From: Oceanimonas sp052119705
GTDB lineage: Bacteria > Pseudomonadota > Gammaproteobacteria > Enterobacterales > Aeromonadaceae
Assembly: GCF_052119705.1 (NCBI RefSeq)
Contig: NZ_JBGQOP010000004.1
Coordinates: forward strand, 1-64,000
Direction of reading: 5' to 3'
Length of the DNA: 64,000 nucleotides
A program made the position numbers and the translations under genes. Shown here one piece after another: positions 43,283 through 52,553 of the stretch (positions within the stretch are counted from its first letter, which is position 1; each line of letters opens with the position of its first letter). The notes under the pieces were generated by a model. That model saw nothing but the letters and a program-made list of their open reading frames with translations. It was not told the origin of the DNA and did not search any database.

Positions 43283-43377
43283 AATATTCCTCAGAAATTT
43301 TAATGTGACGTTTAATCGTCATAATTGCGGGGTAAGGTACCCCTTTCATGGCTTAATTACAGACTTAATTTAAATTT

Positions 43378-44127
43378 TTATGCACTGGCTAACTGGCGAC
43401 GCACGGCGTCTAAATCGGCGGGGGTATCGACACCCGGCTGTGGCCGCTCACAGGCGTTGGCAATGGCGATGGACTCGCCATGCCAGAGCACGCGCAGCTG
43501 CTCGAGCTTTTCTAATTGCTCCAGCGGGCTCACGGGCAAGGCTAAATAGCGACGAATAAAGCCGGCGCGATAGGCGTAAATACCGATATGGCGGCGGCAC
43601 TGGCTAAGATCAGGTTGGCCTGTGGCCATGCCGTCGCGATCAAAGGGCAGCATGGAGCGGCTAAAGTACAAGGCCAAGCCTTGGGCACTTTGCACCACCT
43701 TAACCACGTTTGGGTCTTGCAGCTCGTCAAGGGTGTCTATTTGCGTACACAAGGTGGCCATGGGGGCAGGACTGGCCGCCAATAAATGAGCCACCTGATC
43801 CACCAGTGCGGGCGGCAGCAAGGGCTCATCGCCCTGCACGTTCACCACAATGTCATTTTCGGCCAAGCCCAATAACTCCACCACTTCCGCTAAGCGCTCG
43901 GTGCCTGAGTCGTGGTGCGGGCTGGTTAAGCACACCTCAACCTCGCAATCAGCCAGTGCCGCTTCAATACGTGCATCATCGGTGGCCACCACCACTCTTA
44001 ATGCACTGCTTTTTTGTGCCTGCTCGACCACCCATTGGATCATGGGTTTACCGTGAATATCCGCCAACGGTTTGCCCGGTAAACGGGTCGAGCTAAAACG
44101 GGCCGGAATCACCACCACAAAACTCAT
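43378..44127 (-). CDS. kdsB: CMP-KDO synthetase (3-deoxy-manno-octulosonate cytidylyltransferase)
   Basis: A 249-residue nucleotidyltransferase activating KDO for the LPS inner core. The N-terminal VVIPARFSSTRLPGKPLADI is the CTP-binding signature, and VNVQGDEPLLPP and IGIYAYRAGFIRRY are conserved. Its ATG overlaps the ycaR stop by four bases. Last gene of the msbA-lpxK-ycaR-kdsB group. Confidence 0.97.
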   Translation of the reverse strand: MSFVVVIPARFSSTRLPGKPLADIHGKPMIQWVVEQAQKSSALRVVVATDDARIEAALADCEVEVCLTSPHHDSGTERLAEVVELLGLAENDIVVNVQGDEPLLPPALVDQVAHLLAASPAPMATLCTQIDTLDELQDPNVVKVVQSAQGLALYFSRSMLPFDRDGMATGQPDLSQCRRHIGIYAYRAGFIRRYLALPVSPLEQLEKLEQLRVLWHGESIAIANACERPQPGVDTPADLDAVRRQLASA

Positions 44128-44312
44128 GCGGGCAGCTCATCTAGGCTCAGTTTGCGGGCTTTATTTTCCAGCAACACCGGAATATCTTCGGTAATGGGAT
44201 AGGCCAAACGGTCAAAACGACACACTAATTCGTTGTGCGCGCGGTCCAGCTGCAGTTTTCCCTTGCAGATAGGGCAGGCAATAATTTCCACCAGTTTTGC
44301 ATCAATCGCCAT
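44124..44312 (-). CDS. ycaR: Trm112-family protein YcaR
   Basis: A 62-residue protein with IIACPICKGKLQLD and NELVCRFDRLAYPI, the Trm112/UPF0434 pattern. It keeps two N-terminal Cys and one later Cys, so a full four-Cys zinc site is not present. The family is a small partner or cofactor protein of unknown role in enterobacteria and is constantly found between lpxK and kdsB. It overlaps lpxK by 11 bases and kdsB by 4. Confidence 0.92.
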   Translation of the reverse strand: MAIDAKLVEIIACPICKGKLQLDRAHNELVCRFDRLAYPITEDIPVLLENKARKLSLDELPA

Positions 44313-45315
44313 GGTGTAGCTCCTTAAGTCGCGTTAAAAGCAGGTGTTCAAAGGCCAGCGGCAACTGCGCATCTACTGGCACATACCAAGTGTTGTCGTG
44401 CCCGCCGGGCCACTTCACCGCGTCTTTTTCGGTAATCAGCAAGGGGGCAGATTGTAATAAATGCAGCTGGCTAATCGCCACCGCTTGGTGGTCACCCAGT
44501 GCTACGCAATGCCCCAGTGTAAAGCCCAAGTGGCGTAACATGCTAAAAAATCGAGGCGGATGGCCAATGCCGGCTAAGGCATGCACCCGCGCAGGCGGCG
44601 TGGGGGTGACCTTATCCGACTCACTATTAACTAGGTTACTCATGGCCACTAAGTTACTCACAGCCACTAAGGCACCGGGTGCCAGCGTCATTAAAAATTC
44701 GTTATGCTCAGCCGGCCCGCCATTATTGATGATGGCGTCCACCTGATTAAGGCGCCATTTACGCTCACGCAGCGGCCCCATGGGCAATAAATGGCCATTG
44801 CCAAAGCGGCGCTGGCCATCCACCACCACCAGCTCAATATCACGGGCCAGCGCATAATGCTGCAGACCGTCGTCACTGATAATAATATCCACGCCATGGC
44901 TGACTAATAAGGCCGCCGCCTCGCCCCGTTTGGGGCTAACGGCCAGCGGGCAGTCGGTGCGCGTCACTATGAGTACCGGCTCGTCCCCGGCGACGCTTGC
45001 GGGAGTGTCAGCCGTCACCAACAGCGGATAATGCGCGCTCTTGCCGCCATAGCCACGGCTGATCACGCCCGGGTTATAGCCTTGAGTGCGCAGCCAGTGT
45101 ACCAGCCACACCACCACAGGTGTTTTACCGTTGCCGCCGACACTTAAGTTGCCAACCACTATCACAGGCACAGGAGCACGATAAACGGGCGTTAACCCCA
45201 GTTTAAATAAGCCGCGACGCAAGCCACTTATTAAGCCGAACAACAGGCTTAATGGCGCCAGCAGCCATAGCCACCAAGCTCCCTTATACCAGGCAGTTTC
45301 AACCCTAGCTGACAT
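44302..45315 (-). CDS. lpxK: Tetraacyldisaccharide 4'-kinase
   Basis: A 337-residue inner-membrane kinase that phosphorylates the 4' position of the lipid A disaccharide. It has an N-terminal hydrophobic segment (about 14-32), the P-loop VGNLSVGGNGKTPVVVWL, SRGYGGK, and SDDGLQHYALARDIELVVVDG (catalytic Asp/His region). Near 225-245 a short repeated stretch (AVSNLVAMSNLVNS) suggests a small local duplication. Its ATG shares a base with the msbA stop (TAATG). Confidence 0.96.
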   Translation of the reverse strand: MSARVETAWYKGAWWLWLLAPLSLLFGLISGLRRGLFKLGLTPVYRAPVPVIVVGNLSVGGNGKTPVVVWLVHWLRTQGYNPGVISRGYGGKSAHYPLLVTADTPASVAGDEPVLIVTRTDCPLAVSPKRGEAAALLVSHGVDIIISDDGLQHYALARDIELVVVDGQRRFGNGHLLPMGPLRERKWRLNQVDAIINNGGPAEHNEFLMTLAPGALVAVSNLVAMSNLVNSESDKVTPTPPARVHALAGIGHPPRFFSMLRHLGFTLGHCVALGDHQAVAISQLHLLQSAPLLITEKDAVKWPGGHDNTWYVPVDAQLPLAFEHLLLTRLKELHHGD

Positions 45316-47066
45316 TACTGCTCGCCATATTGAATGCTTCTTAGCTGGGCATACACGCCCTGTTGCGCCATTAACTCGGTGTGAGAGCCCCGCTCCACCA
45401 CGCGGCCTTCGTCAATCACCAATATTTCATCGGCGCTTTCTATGGTCGATAAACGGTGCGCGATGACGATGGCCGTTCTGTCTTTGCGCAACGCATCTAA
45501 GGCCGCCTGAATATGGCGTTCCGATTCGGTATCCAGTGCCGAGGTCGCTTCGTCCAAGATAAGTAACGGGCTGTTACGCAACAGGGCGCGAGCAATGGCG
45601 ATACGCTGGCGCTGGCCGCCAGACAAGCTGGCACCATTTTCACCAATCACGGTATCGTAACCGTCAGGCAGCTTGGTAATAAATTCATCCGCATAGGCCA
45701 CCTTGGCCGCCGCAATAATTTGCTCGCGGCTATATTCACCTTGTGCCGCGTAGGCAATATTGTTGGCTATGGTGTCGTTAAATAAATGCACCTGTTGCGA
45801 GACCAAGGCAAATTGGCGGCGCAAGTCACTCAACTTATATTCACGCAAGTCCACGCCATCGAGGCGAATTTCACCTTGGTCGATATCGTAAAAACGCGTG
45901 AGTAAGCTGGCGATGGTGCTTTTACCGGAGCCGGAGCGGCCCACGAGCGCTATGGTTTTACCCGGTATTAGGTTAAAACTGACATTTTTTAAGGCGGCAT
46001 TTTCTTTGGTGGGATAGGTAAAGCTGACGCTATCAAATTCAAGATTGCCGGTGGCGCGCGTTAAACTACGGGTGCCGGTGTCGGTTTCACCGTCGGCATC
46101 AAGCAAACCAAACAAACTTTGGCTTGCGGCGATGCCGCGCTGATACGAAGAGTTCAGCTGAGTCAGGCTCTTAAGGGGGCGCATCAGCATCAGCATGGCG
46201 CCGAGTACCGCAATAAAAGTACCGGGCGAGATTTTATCTTGCATGCCATCGACGTTGGCCATAAATACCAAGGCCGCCAGCGCGGTAGAAGCAATCAGCT
46301 GCACCAAGGACGTGCCGGTGGCATCGGTGGCCACCATCTTCATGTTTTGCTGACGCACCGCATTACTAACGCCATGAAAGCGCTCCGCTTCCACTTGCTG
46401 ACCATTAAACATCAGCACTTCTTTATGGCCTTTGAGCATTTGCTCAGTATTGCTGGTGATATTACCCATGGCATCTTGCATGCCACGGCTTAAGCGGCGA
46501 AAGCGACGGCTGATAATGGCGATCATCACGCCAACTATGGGCCCGACAATAAAAAACACCAACGATAGCTGCCAAGAATAATAAAACATCATGATGAGCA
46601 GGCCGATTACGGTGGCGCCTTCGCGTACTAAGGTCACTAAGGTGGAGCTGGCGGCAGAGGACACTTGAGAGGCATCGTAGGTGACTTTAGATAATAAGTT
46701 GCCGCTGTTGTGCCTGTCAAAAAAGGCCACCGGCATGGTCATGAGTTTGCTAAACACCTGTTGTTGTAACGACAACACCACATGATTGCCCACCCACGCC
46801 ATGCAAAAGCTGGACATAAAAGAAAACAGGCCCTGTAGAAAAAACATCCCTAAGATAAAGAACGGCATCATCTTTAAGAAGGCCGGATCTTGGCCGGTCA
46901 GGCCATCGTCAATCAGCGGTTTTACGGCAGAAATAAAGGCAGTATTCACGGCCGCGTATCCCACCATGCCAATAATGGCTAGCAGCAAACCGAATTTGCG
47001 TTCCTTCACATAACCCAATAACCGCTTAAGCACCGGCCAGGAAGAAGTGTGTGCATCTTGGGACAT
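45315..47066 (-). CDS. msbA: Lipid A export ABC transporter MsbA
   Basis: A 583-residue half-transporter that flips core-lipid A across the inner membrane. Six TM helices (about 1-325) precede the nucleotide-binding domain: Walker A GRSGSGKSTIASLL, Q-loop VSQQVHLFNDT, signature SLSGGQRQRIAIARAL, Walker B LLILDEATSALD and H-loop IAHRL. The length equals E. coli MsbA (582). It is followed immediately by lpxK, as in enterobacteria, and preceded by comEC with a 27-base gap. Confidence 0.97.
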   Translation of the reverse strand: MSQDAHTSSWPVLKRLLGYVKERKFGLLLAIIGMVGYAAVNTAFISAVKPLIDDGLTGQDPAFLKMMPFFILGMFFLQGLFSFMSSFCMAWVGNHVVLSLQQQVFSKLMTMPVAFFDRHNSGNLLSKVTYDASQVSSAASSTLVTLVREGATVIGLLIMMFYYSWQLSLVFFIVGPIVGVMIAIISRRFRRLSRGMQDAMGNITSNTEQMLKGHKEVLMFNGQQVEAERFHGVSNAVRQQNMKMVATDATGTSLVQLIASTALAALVFMANVDGMQDKISPGTFIAVLGAMLMLMRPLKSLTQLNSSYQRGIAASQSLFGLLDADGETDTGTRSLTRATGNLEFDSVSFTYPTKENAALKNVSFNLIPGKTIALVGRSGSGKSTIASLLTRFYDIDQGEIRLDGVDLREYKLSDLRRQFALVSQQVHLFNDTIANNIAYAAQGEYSREQIIAAAKVAYADEFITKLPDGYDTVIGENGASLSGGQRQRIAIARALLRNSPLLILDEATSALDTESERHIQAALDALRKDRTAIVIAHRLSTIESADEILVIDEGRVVERGSHTELMAQQGVYAQLRSIQYGEQ

Positions 47067-47093
47067 AAGGTCTCTACCTTGAAAAACAAGGCG

Positions 47094-49289
47094 CTATTCT
47101 AACGGTTTACGCTCCTGCAACCAAGTATTGAGCTGCTGATACCAAGCGCCGGGCCGTTGAGCCTGCATTAAACGCCAGTTTTCACCCTCTGCCACTAGGT
47201 GCACCATGCCCAATTCTGCGGTCATTAACTGAACGACACCTTGGGTCTCAAAGCGCGCCACCACCTGTGGTGACGGAAAGCCCCAACGATTGGCAAAACC
47301 TGCGGTATGCACCACCCAGTCAGGGTTTACTGCTTGATTAAAGGCCAAGGTGGAAGAGCTGTTACTGCCGTGATGCGGACTGAGCAACAAGCCTGCGCTT
47401 AAATCTTGCGCCGTGGCCAACAACCCCTGCTCGGCCTTGGCTTCAATATCGCCGGTTAATAATACCGATACTCGGCCATCACTAATGTGCAACACGCAGG
47501 AGTCATTGTTGCTGTGGTTCGTTATTTGTAACGGCCATAACACCTTCAATTCGAGTGCGCCCCAGCTGGCCTCTTGCCCCGCCCGACAGCGCTGACCAGA
47601 GGACCAAGCGCCCCATTGCTGGTTAATCGCTAAGGTGCGTGCTAGATAATCACGATTACCGCTGTGATCTTGGTCGTCGTGACTGACCACTAAATAATCG
47701 AGCTGTGTTATGCCTAAATGGCGTAGCAGCGGCAAAATCACCGCATCCGCCATATTAAAGCCCGAGCTAAAGCGATTTCCCGTATCATAAAGCAGCGCCC
47801 GCTTGCCTTGAGTCACCAACACCGATAAGCCCTGCCCCACATCCAACACCCGCACCTCCCACTTAGGAGCAGGTAGCAGCATTAAGGCTATTAAGCTCAG
47901 CGGCAGCAGCATTAACATGCGCGCCTTAGGCAGCAACAACAGCGATAACAGCAACAGAGCAAAACCCAGCCCCAGTTGCTGGGCAGATAACCAAATCCAA
48001 GGCGAAGCCAGCTCGTTTAAGTTATGCAGCCCATTCATTAAATGACTAAACAACATATCTAATAGTCGAAACACGCCAGCGGCCACACTGGGGGCTGGCC
48101 ATAACAATAAGCAGGCCAGCAGTAATAGAGGAATAAGCACTAAGGTAAACAGCGGTATGAGCACCAAGTTTACCGGCAAGGATAACCAACTTAAGCCACC
48201 AAAAAACAGCATCACCAAGGGCAAGAGCAACACCGTTAAGCCCAGCTGTAAACGCCACAGGCTAGTACGCTTTTGCCAACCGGCTAACAACAGCAAAGCC
48301 GCCACCGCCAGCACAGATAGCCAAAAGCCTTGATTGAGTGCCCACCACGGATTCACCGCCAATAACAACGCCACTGTCAGTAATAAGATACGCCGACCAC
48401 TCCACAAACGTCCCCAACCCATAATGCTCAACCACAACATCAGCATCATTAGCGCCCGTTGCGTGGGCACCGAAAAGCCCGCCAACCAGGCATAAGCCAA
48501 CGCCAACCCGACGGCTACCCCCACCCCGACACCGCGCTTCCCCGTAAGGCGCCCTAGCAATAAGCCTAAGCCCGCCACCAAACCAATGTGCAAACCGGAG
48601 ATAGCAAACAGATGACTGATGCCCAAGCCCCTGAGCATGGCCCAATCATCCGCCGTTAAGCCGCTTTTATCGCCAATACTGAGTGCCAAAATCCAAGGTT
48701 GCGCGACTAGCGCTTGAGTGCTGTGCTGCAAGGCATTTACCCAAGACGTCCGACTATCAATAAGGTTCGCGGTAGGCATTGACTCCAGCGCTCCGCTCAC
48801 ACTACCCTGTGCCGTTACGCCCTGACCTAACAGCCAGCGGCTACGGCTAAAGGTGCCCGGATTATGTAAACCATGAGGCAAGCGCAGCTGAGTAATCGTT
48901 TGCATGTCATCCCCCACTTGAGGTGGCGTTTGCTCACTATTCCAACTAAGCAAGAGCCGCGGCTTTGGGGAAAGAGCTTGACCATTGAGGTGGCTGAGCC
49001 TGACAATCAACTTCGTATTTTGATTATTAGTGAATTGTACGGTTTTCACTTGAGCCGTTATTATTTGCGCGCGCGTAAACAAAGTGGGATATTGCAGCCA
49101 ATTTAATTGCCAATGGCTGTAACAAATAGCCCAGACAAGACCGAGCAATAAACACGCCAGCATAGGCCTGCGTTGCCAGCCCACGGCTGCCAAGCAGAGC
49201 AGCGGTATCCAGCTATCCCAGCTCGGTAGCCAAGGCCAAATAATGAGGCTTGATACGCCTGCGCTAAATGAAAAAAGTCGCTTGTCCAT
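47094..49289 (-). CDS. comEC: DNA uptake channel ComEC/Rec2
   Basis: A 731-residue polytopic membrane protein. The order is N-terminal TMs, a DUF4131/OB-type domain (about 60-190), the Competence TM domain (about 200-460: GDKSGLTADDWAMLRGLGISHLFAISGLHIG region) and a C-terminal metallo-beta-lactamase-like domain (VVSHDDQDHSGN, LTGDIEAKAEQGLL, LSPHHGSNSSS). It imports single-stranded DNA during natural transformation. It sits upstream of msbA-lpxK, as E. coli ycaI does. Its start is only 27 bases from the divergent DUF2062 gene. Confidence 0.95.
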   Translation of the reverse strand: MDKRLFSFSAGVSSLIIWPWLPSWDSWIPLLCLAAVGWQRRPMLACLLLGLVWAICYSHWQLNWLQYPTLFTRAQIITAQVKTVQFTNNQNTKLIVRLSHLNGQALSPKPRLLLSWNSEQTPPQVGDDMQTITQLRLPHGLHNPGTFSRSRWLLGQGVTAQGSVSGALESMPTANLIDSRTSWVNALQHSTQALVAQPWILALSIGDKSGLTADDWAMLRGLGISHLFAISGLHIGLVAGLGLLLGRLTGKRGVGVGVAVGLALAYAWLAGFSVPTQRALMMLMLWLSIMGWGRLWSGRRILLLTVALLLAVNPWWALNQGFWLSVLAVAALLLLAGWQKRTSLWRLQLGLTVLLLPLVMLFFGGLSWLSLPVNLVLIPLFTLVLIPLLLLACLLLWPAPSVAAGVFRLLDMLFSHLMNGLHNLNELASPWIWLSAQQLGLGFALLLLSLLLLPKARMLMLLPLSLIALMLLPAPKWEVRVLDVGQGLSVLVTQGKRALLYDTGNRFSSGFNMADAVILPLLRHLGITQLDYLVVSHDDQDHSGNRDYLARTLAINQQWGAWSSGQRCRAGQEASWGALELKVLWPLQITNHSNNDSCVLHISDGRVSVLLTGDIEAKAEQGLLATAQDLSAGLLLSPHHGSNSSSTLAFNQAVNPDWVVHTAGFANRWGFPSPQVVARFETQGVVQLMTAELGMVHLVAEGENWRLMQAQRPGAWYQQLNTWLQERKPLE

Positions 49290-49316
49290 CAGGTAAGTAT
49301 TGCGGACTTAAACCAA

Positions 49317-49838
49317 ATGCCAAAAAAGCTGTTAACACGCCTGATGCCAGATCCGGGCACCATTAAAAATAACCAGTATTTAAAGTTATTAGGCAGTCGA
49401 TTACACGACAATAATTTGTGGAATCTTAATCGTCACTCCGCCGCCGGCGCCTTTGCCGTGGGGCTGTTTTGTGCTTGGATGCCGATCCCCTTTCAAATGT
49501 TTGCAGCTGTCATGCTCGCCATGTACTTTCGCGTCAACCTGCCGCTGTCGGCAGCCTTGGTATGGCTAACCAACCCCTTGACCATGGGCCCGCTATTTTA
49601 CTTTGCCTACCGCTTAGGTTCTTTCTTACTCAATCGCCCCCATCACTATAAGCATTTTGAACTCAGCCTTTCTTGGTTAAGCAGCGCCATGAGCTCGGCC
49701 GCCCCGCCGTTTCTACTGGGTTGTGTGGTGATGGCGGTGGTGAGTGCCGCCACCGGCTACATGGTGATCCACGGCCTGTGGCGCTGGACGGTAGCGAGGC
49801 GCTGGCAGCAAAGAAGGCAAGATCGCAATGCTAAATAA
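49317..49838 (+). CDS. DUF2062 membrane protein, paralogue 1
   Basis: A 173-residue DUF2062 protein with about three TM helices. Family motifs are NLNRHSAAGAFAVGLFCAWMPIPFQM and LPLSAALVWLTNPLT. The molecular function is unknown. It overlaps the next gene, its own paralogue, by 11 bases. There is almost no intergenic space to divergent comEC, so its promoter probably lies within comEC. Confidence 0.9.
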   Translation: MPKKLLTRLMPDPGTIKNNQYLKLLGSRLHDNNLWNLNRHSAAGAFAVGLFCAWMPIPFQMFAAVMLAMYFRVNLPLSAALVWLTNPLTMGPLFYFAYRLGSFLLNRPHHYKHFELSLSWLSSAMSSAAPPFLLGCVVMAVVSAATGYMVIHGLWRWTVARRWQQRRQDRNAK

Positions 49839-50328
49839 ATTGCGCACTTGGTTAAGCACCAAAATGCCCAGCCAAGCGACCTTACGTAACAATAAGCTGT
49901 TAGGCGTGTTTGGCGAGCGCTTGCTGGCCCCCGACTATTGGCATTACAACCGCCATTCTTCTGCCATCGCCATCGGGGCCGGCTTGTTTGCCGCTTGGTT
50001 TCCGCTGCCTTTACATTCCTTTATCGCCATCGGTTTAGCATTAGCGCTACGGGGCTATCTGCCGCTGGCCATCGCCGTGGTCTGGGTCAGTAACCCGCTG
50101 ACCATAGCGCCCATGATGGTTGGCGCCTATCAACTGGGCACCCACATACTAGGCTTGCCGATGCGCGATTTTAAAAATTTGTTAGAGCATGATTTTTGGG
50201 GCATAGCCCCACCACTGCTCACCGGCGCCTTAACGCTCGCCCTACTCTCGGCGCTGCTCGGTTGGCTGCTCACCCGCATTTACTGGCGCTGCAGGATCAT
50301 TCGTTCTTGGCAAACCAGACGACGATAA
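49828..50328 (+). CDS. DUF2062 membrane protein, paralogue 2
   Basis: A 166-residue protein clearly homologous to its upstream neighbour: HYNRHSSAIAIGAGLFAAWFPLPLHSF and LPLAIAVVWVSNPLTIAPM align with the first copy. This is a tandem duplication that has diverged. ATG 49828 is inside the previous gene. The stop is followed at once by a GCTAGAA tandem array. Confidence 0.9.
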   Translation: MLNKLRTWLSTKMPSQATLRNNKLLGVFGERLLAPDYWHYNRHSSAIAIGAGLFAAWFPLPLHSFIAIGLALALRGYLPLAIAVVWVSNPLTIAPMMVGAYQLGTHILGLPMRDFKNLLEHDFWGIAPPLLTGALTLALLSALLGWLLTRIYWRCRIIRSWQTRRR

Positions 50329-50330
50329 AA

Positions 50331-50407
50331 GCTAGAAGCTAGAAGCTAGAAGCTAGAAGCTAGAAGCTAGAAGCTAGAAGCTAGAAGCTAGAAGCTAGAA
50401 GCTAGAA
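50331..50407. repeat. Heptanucleotide tandem repeat, 11 copies of GCTAGAA
   Basis: Eleven exact copies of the 7-base unit start two bases after the DUF2062 stop codon. After the terminator, degenerate inverted units (about 50500-50537, e.g. CGGCTTCTAGCTCTCAGCTT) run up to the lolE stop. Confidence 0.97.
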
Positions 50408-50444
50408 GCAGTAAGAAAAACACGGCCCCTAGGACCAAGCTAAA

Positions 50445-50482
50445 CAAAAAGCCCCAATTCTTTAAGAATCGGGGCTTTTTTT
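50445..50482. terminator. Bidirectional terminator
   Basis: AAAAAGCCCCAATTCTT and AAGAATCGGGGCTTTTT form a long stem with A- and T-runs between converging DUF2062 and lolE. Confidence 0.92.
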
Positions 50483-50538
50483 ATTTTTAGTCGTTAACTT
50501 CCAGCTCTCGGCTTCTAGCTCTCAGCTTCAAGCTTGGA

Positions 50539-51780
50539 TCAAGCTTCTCCCAGCAACTGCCTTGGTAGCAACTTACCGGCGCGCCAAGCGGGATAAATAG
50601 TGGCGATAAAAATCAGCGTCAGGGCCGAGCCCGTGACCAACCATAAATCAGCCCAGTGAAACTCGGTAGGAATAAAATCGATAAAATAGATATCTGGGTT
50701 TAAGAATCTGTGCCCGGTTATTTTCTCAACACTGGCCACCAATTCCGATAACCGCGTGGCCAGTAATAAGCCCACTAGCCCACCAAGCAAGACGCCTGTA
50801 ATACCGTTTAGCATGCCTTGCACCACGAAGGCGCCGCGAATTTGCCACGGGCCGGCACCCATGGTTTTCAAAATCGCAATGTCGCCCTTCTTCTCGTTTA
50901 CCGCCATCACCAAGGTAGACACAATATTAAAGCTGGCCACCGCCATCACCAAGAGCAGCACCACTATCATCAGAGTGCGCACCAGTTGAATATCGTGATA
51001 AATATTGCCTTGGCTTTCCATCCAGCTGCTTACGTAAAACGCCACCGGCATGCCCATGGCGGCGTACATGGTGATTTTATCTGCCGCCAACACGTCGTCC
51101 ACCCGCACATGAAAGCCGGTGACCGCATCGTCCAAGCCCAGTAACTGCTGCGCATCTTGAATGTCGGTATAGCCGAGCACGCTGTCGAGCTGGCCGCCTA
51201 AGTTCAGTACCGCTTGCAGGGTAAAGCTGTGGCGCTTGGGCGAGGCAAAGCCGTCACCACCTGGGGCCGGCAAGAGTAACGACACCTTATCGCCCACTGT
51301 TAAGCCCAGCTGATCGGCAATGGTTTTGCCCAAGATAAGCCCACGCTCGCCGGGCTTAAGCACACTTAAACTGGCGCCTCCTAAATATGGCGCTAAGTTC
51401 GACACTTGTGCTTCAAGAGCCGGATCCACCCCTTGAATGCGCACCGCTTTTAACTTATCGCCGCGGCTGAGTAAGCCCTCTAGCGGCACAAAAGGTGCCA
51501 CCGCCACTATGCCAGACTCAGACTCGAGCCGCTGGGCGATAGGCTGCCAGTTAGTAACCGGCTGCTTGGCGCTCACTAGCTGGCCGTGGGGGATCACCGA
51601 CAAGATGCGGTTTTCCAGCTCGCGCTCAAAGCCATTCATGGCCGATAAACCTAATATCAGCGCGCTAACCCCGATGGCGATACCCAAAATGGAGGCCACC
51701 GAAATAAAAGAGATAAAGCGATTGCGGCGTTTGGCACGGCTAAAGCGCCAGCCCCAAAACACACTTAACGGACGAAACAT
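50539..51780 (-). CDS. lolE: Lipoprotein-releasing permease LolE
   Basis: A 413-residue MacB/FtsX-type permease with four TM helices: one at about 22-45, then a large periplasmic domain, then three near 270-395. The N-terminus FISFISVASILGIAIGVSALILGLSAMNGFERELENRILSVIPHG is closest to E. coli LolE. It extracts outer-membrane lipoproteins from the inner membrane with LolC and LolD. It shares its first base with the lolD stop (TAATG). Confidence 0.93.
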   Translation of the reverse strand: MFRPLSVFWGWRFSRAKRRNRFISFISVASILGIAIGVSALILGLSAMNGFERELENRILSVIPHGQLVSAKQPVTNWQPIAQRLESESGIVAVAPFVPLEGLLSRGDKLKAVRIQGVDPALEAQVSNLAPYLGGASLSVLKPGERGLILGKTIADQLGLTVGDKVSLLLPAPGGDGFASPKRHSFTLQAVLNLGGQLDSVLGYTDIQDAQQLLGLDDAVTGFHVRVDDVLAADKITMYAAMGMPVAFYVSSWMESQGNIYHDIQLVRTLMIVVLLLVMAVASFNIVSTLVMAVNEKKGDIAILKTMGAGPWQIRGAFVVQGMLNGITGVLLGGLVGLLLATRLSELVASVEKITGHRFLNPDIYFIDFIPTEFHWADLWLVTGSALTLIFIATIYPAWRAGKLLPRQLLGEA

Positions 51781-52553
51781 TAAGCTTGCTCCTTAGCTGC
51801 AAGCAGTTTGGCTACCACCAGCTGCTCTTTATATTTCAACTGCCCTTCATTTACCCAGCGCCCGTCCACTAACTGGCCATCCACCAAACGCCCGTCCACC
51901 AACTGACACTGCCTGTCCAAACGCGCCGCCAAGCCCAAGTCATGAGTCACTACCACTAAGCCTGTGCCCAGCTCACTCTGCAGCTCGGCCAATAAGGCAA
52001 ACACCTCACTGGCACTGTGGGCGTCCAAGTTACCGGTGGGCTCGTCGGCCAACACCAAGCGCGGCTTATTGACCAAGGCACGCGCTATTGCCACCCGTTG
52101 GCGCTCACCGCCAGATAAGGCAGAGGGTCTGTGATCCAAACGGTGGCCTAAGCCCACGCGCTTAAGCAGCTTTTCTGCTTCATCTTTGGCCTCACTTACG
52201 GGGCGCCCAGCAATCAACAACGGCATGGCGGCGTTTTCCAGCGCGCTAAATTCACCTAATAGATGATGAAACTGATAAATAAAGCCCATGTGCTGATTAC
52301 GAAACTTCGCCTGTGCACGAGCACGCATCTGATGCAAGTCTTGGCCTTCAATCAATACTCGACCACTGGTCGGCGCATCTAGGCTACCTAACAAATGCAA
52401 CAAGGTACTCTTGCCCGAGCCCGAGCTGCCGACCACGGCCAAGCTTTCGCCGGCGGCTAATTGCAAGCTCACGCCATCTAAAATAGTGATGGGCGCGGCG
52501 CCGTCTAAATGAGTTTTGGTTAAGTTTTCAACCACTAACAGGGGGTTATTCAT
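51780..52553 (-). CDS. lolD: Lipoprotein-releasing ATPase LolD
   Basis: A 257-residue ABC ATPase. Walker A is GSSGSGKSTLLHLLG, signature LSGGERQRVAIARAL, Walker B LVLADEPTGNLDA, H-loop VVTHD. It powers LolCE. The usual protein ends near residue 230. Here about 25 extra residues follow, beginning with three tandem VDG units (LVDGRLVDGQLVDGRWV) encoded by short DNA repeats at about 51860-51907. It overlaps lolC by eight bases and lolE by one. Confidence 0.96.
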   Translation of the reverse strand: MNNPLLVVENLTKTHLDGAAPITILDGVSLQLAAGESLAVVGSSGSGKSTLLHLLGSLDAPTSGRVLIEGQDLHQMRARAQAKFRNQHMGFIYQFHHLLGEFSALENAAMPLLIAGRPVSEAKDEAEKLLKRVGLGHRLDHRPSALSGGERQRVAIARALVNKPRLVLADEPTGNLDAHSASEVFALLAELQSELGTGLVVVTHDLGLAARLDRQCQLVDGRLVDGQLVDGRWVNEGQLKYKEQLVVAKLLAAKEQA

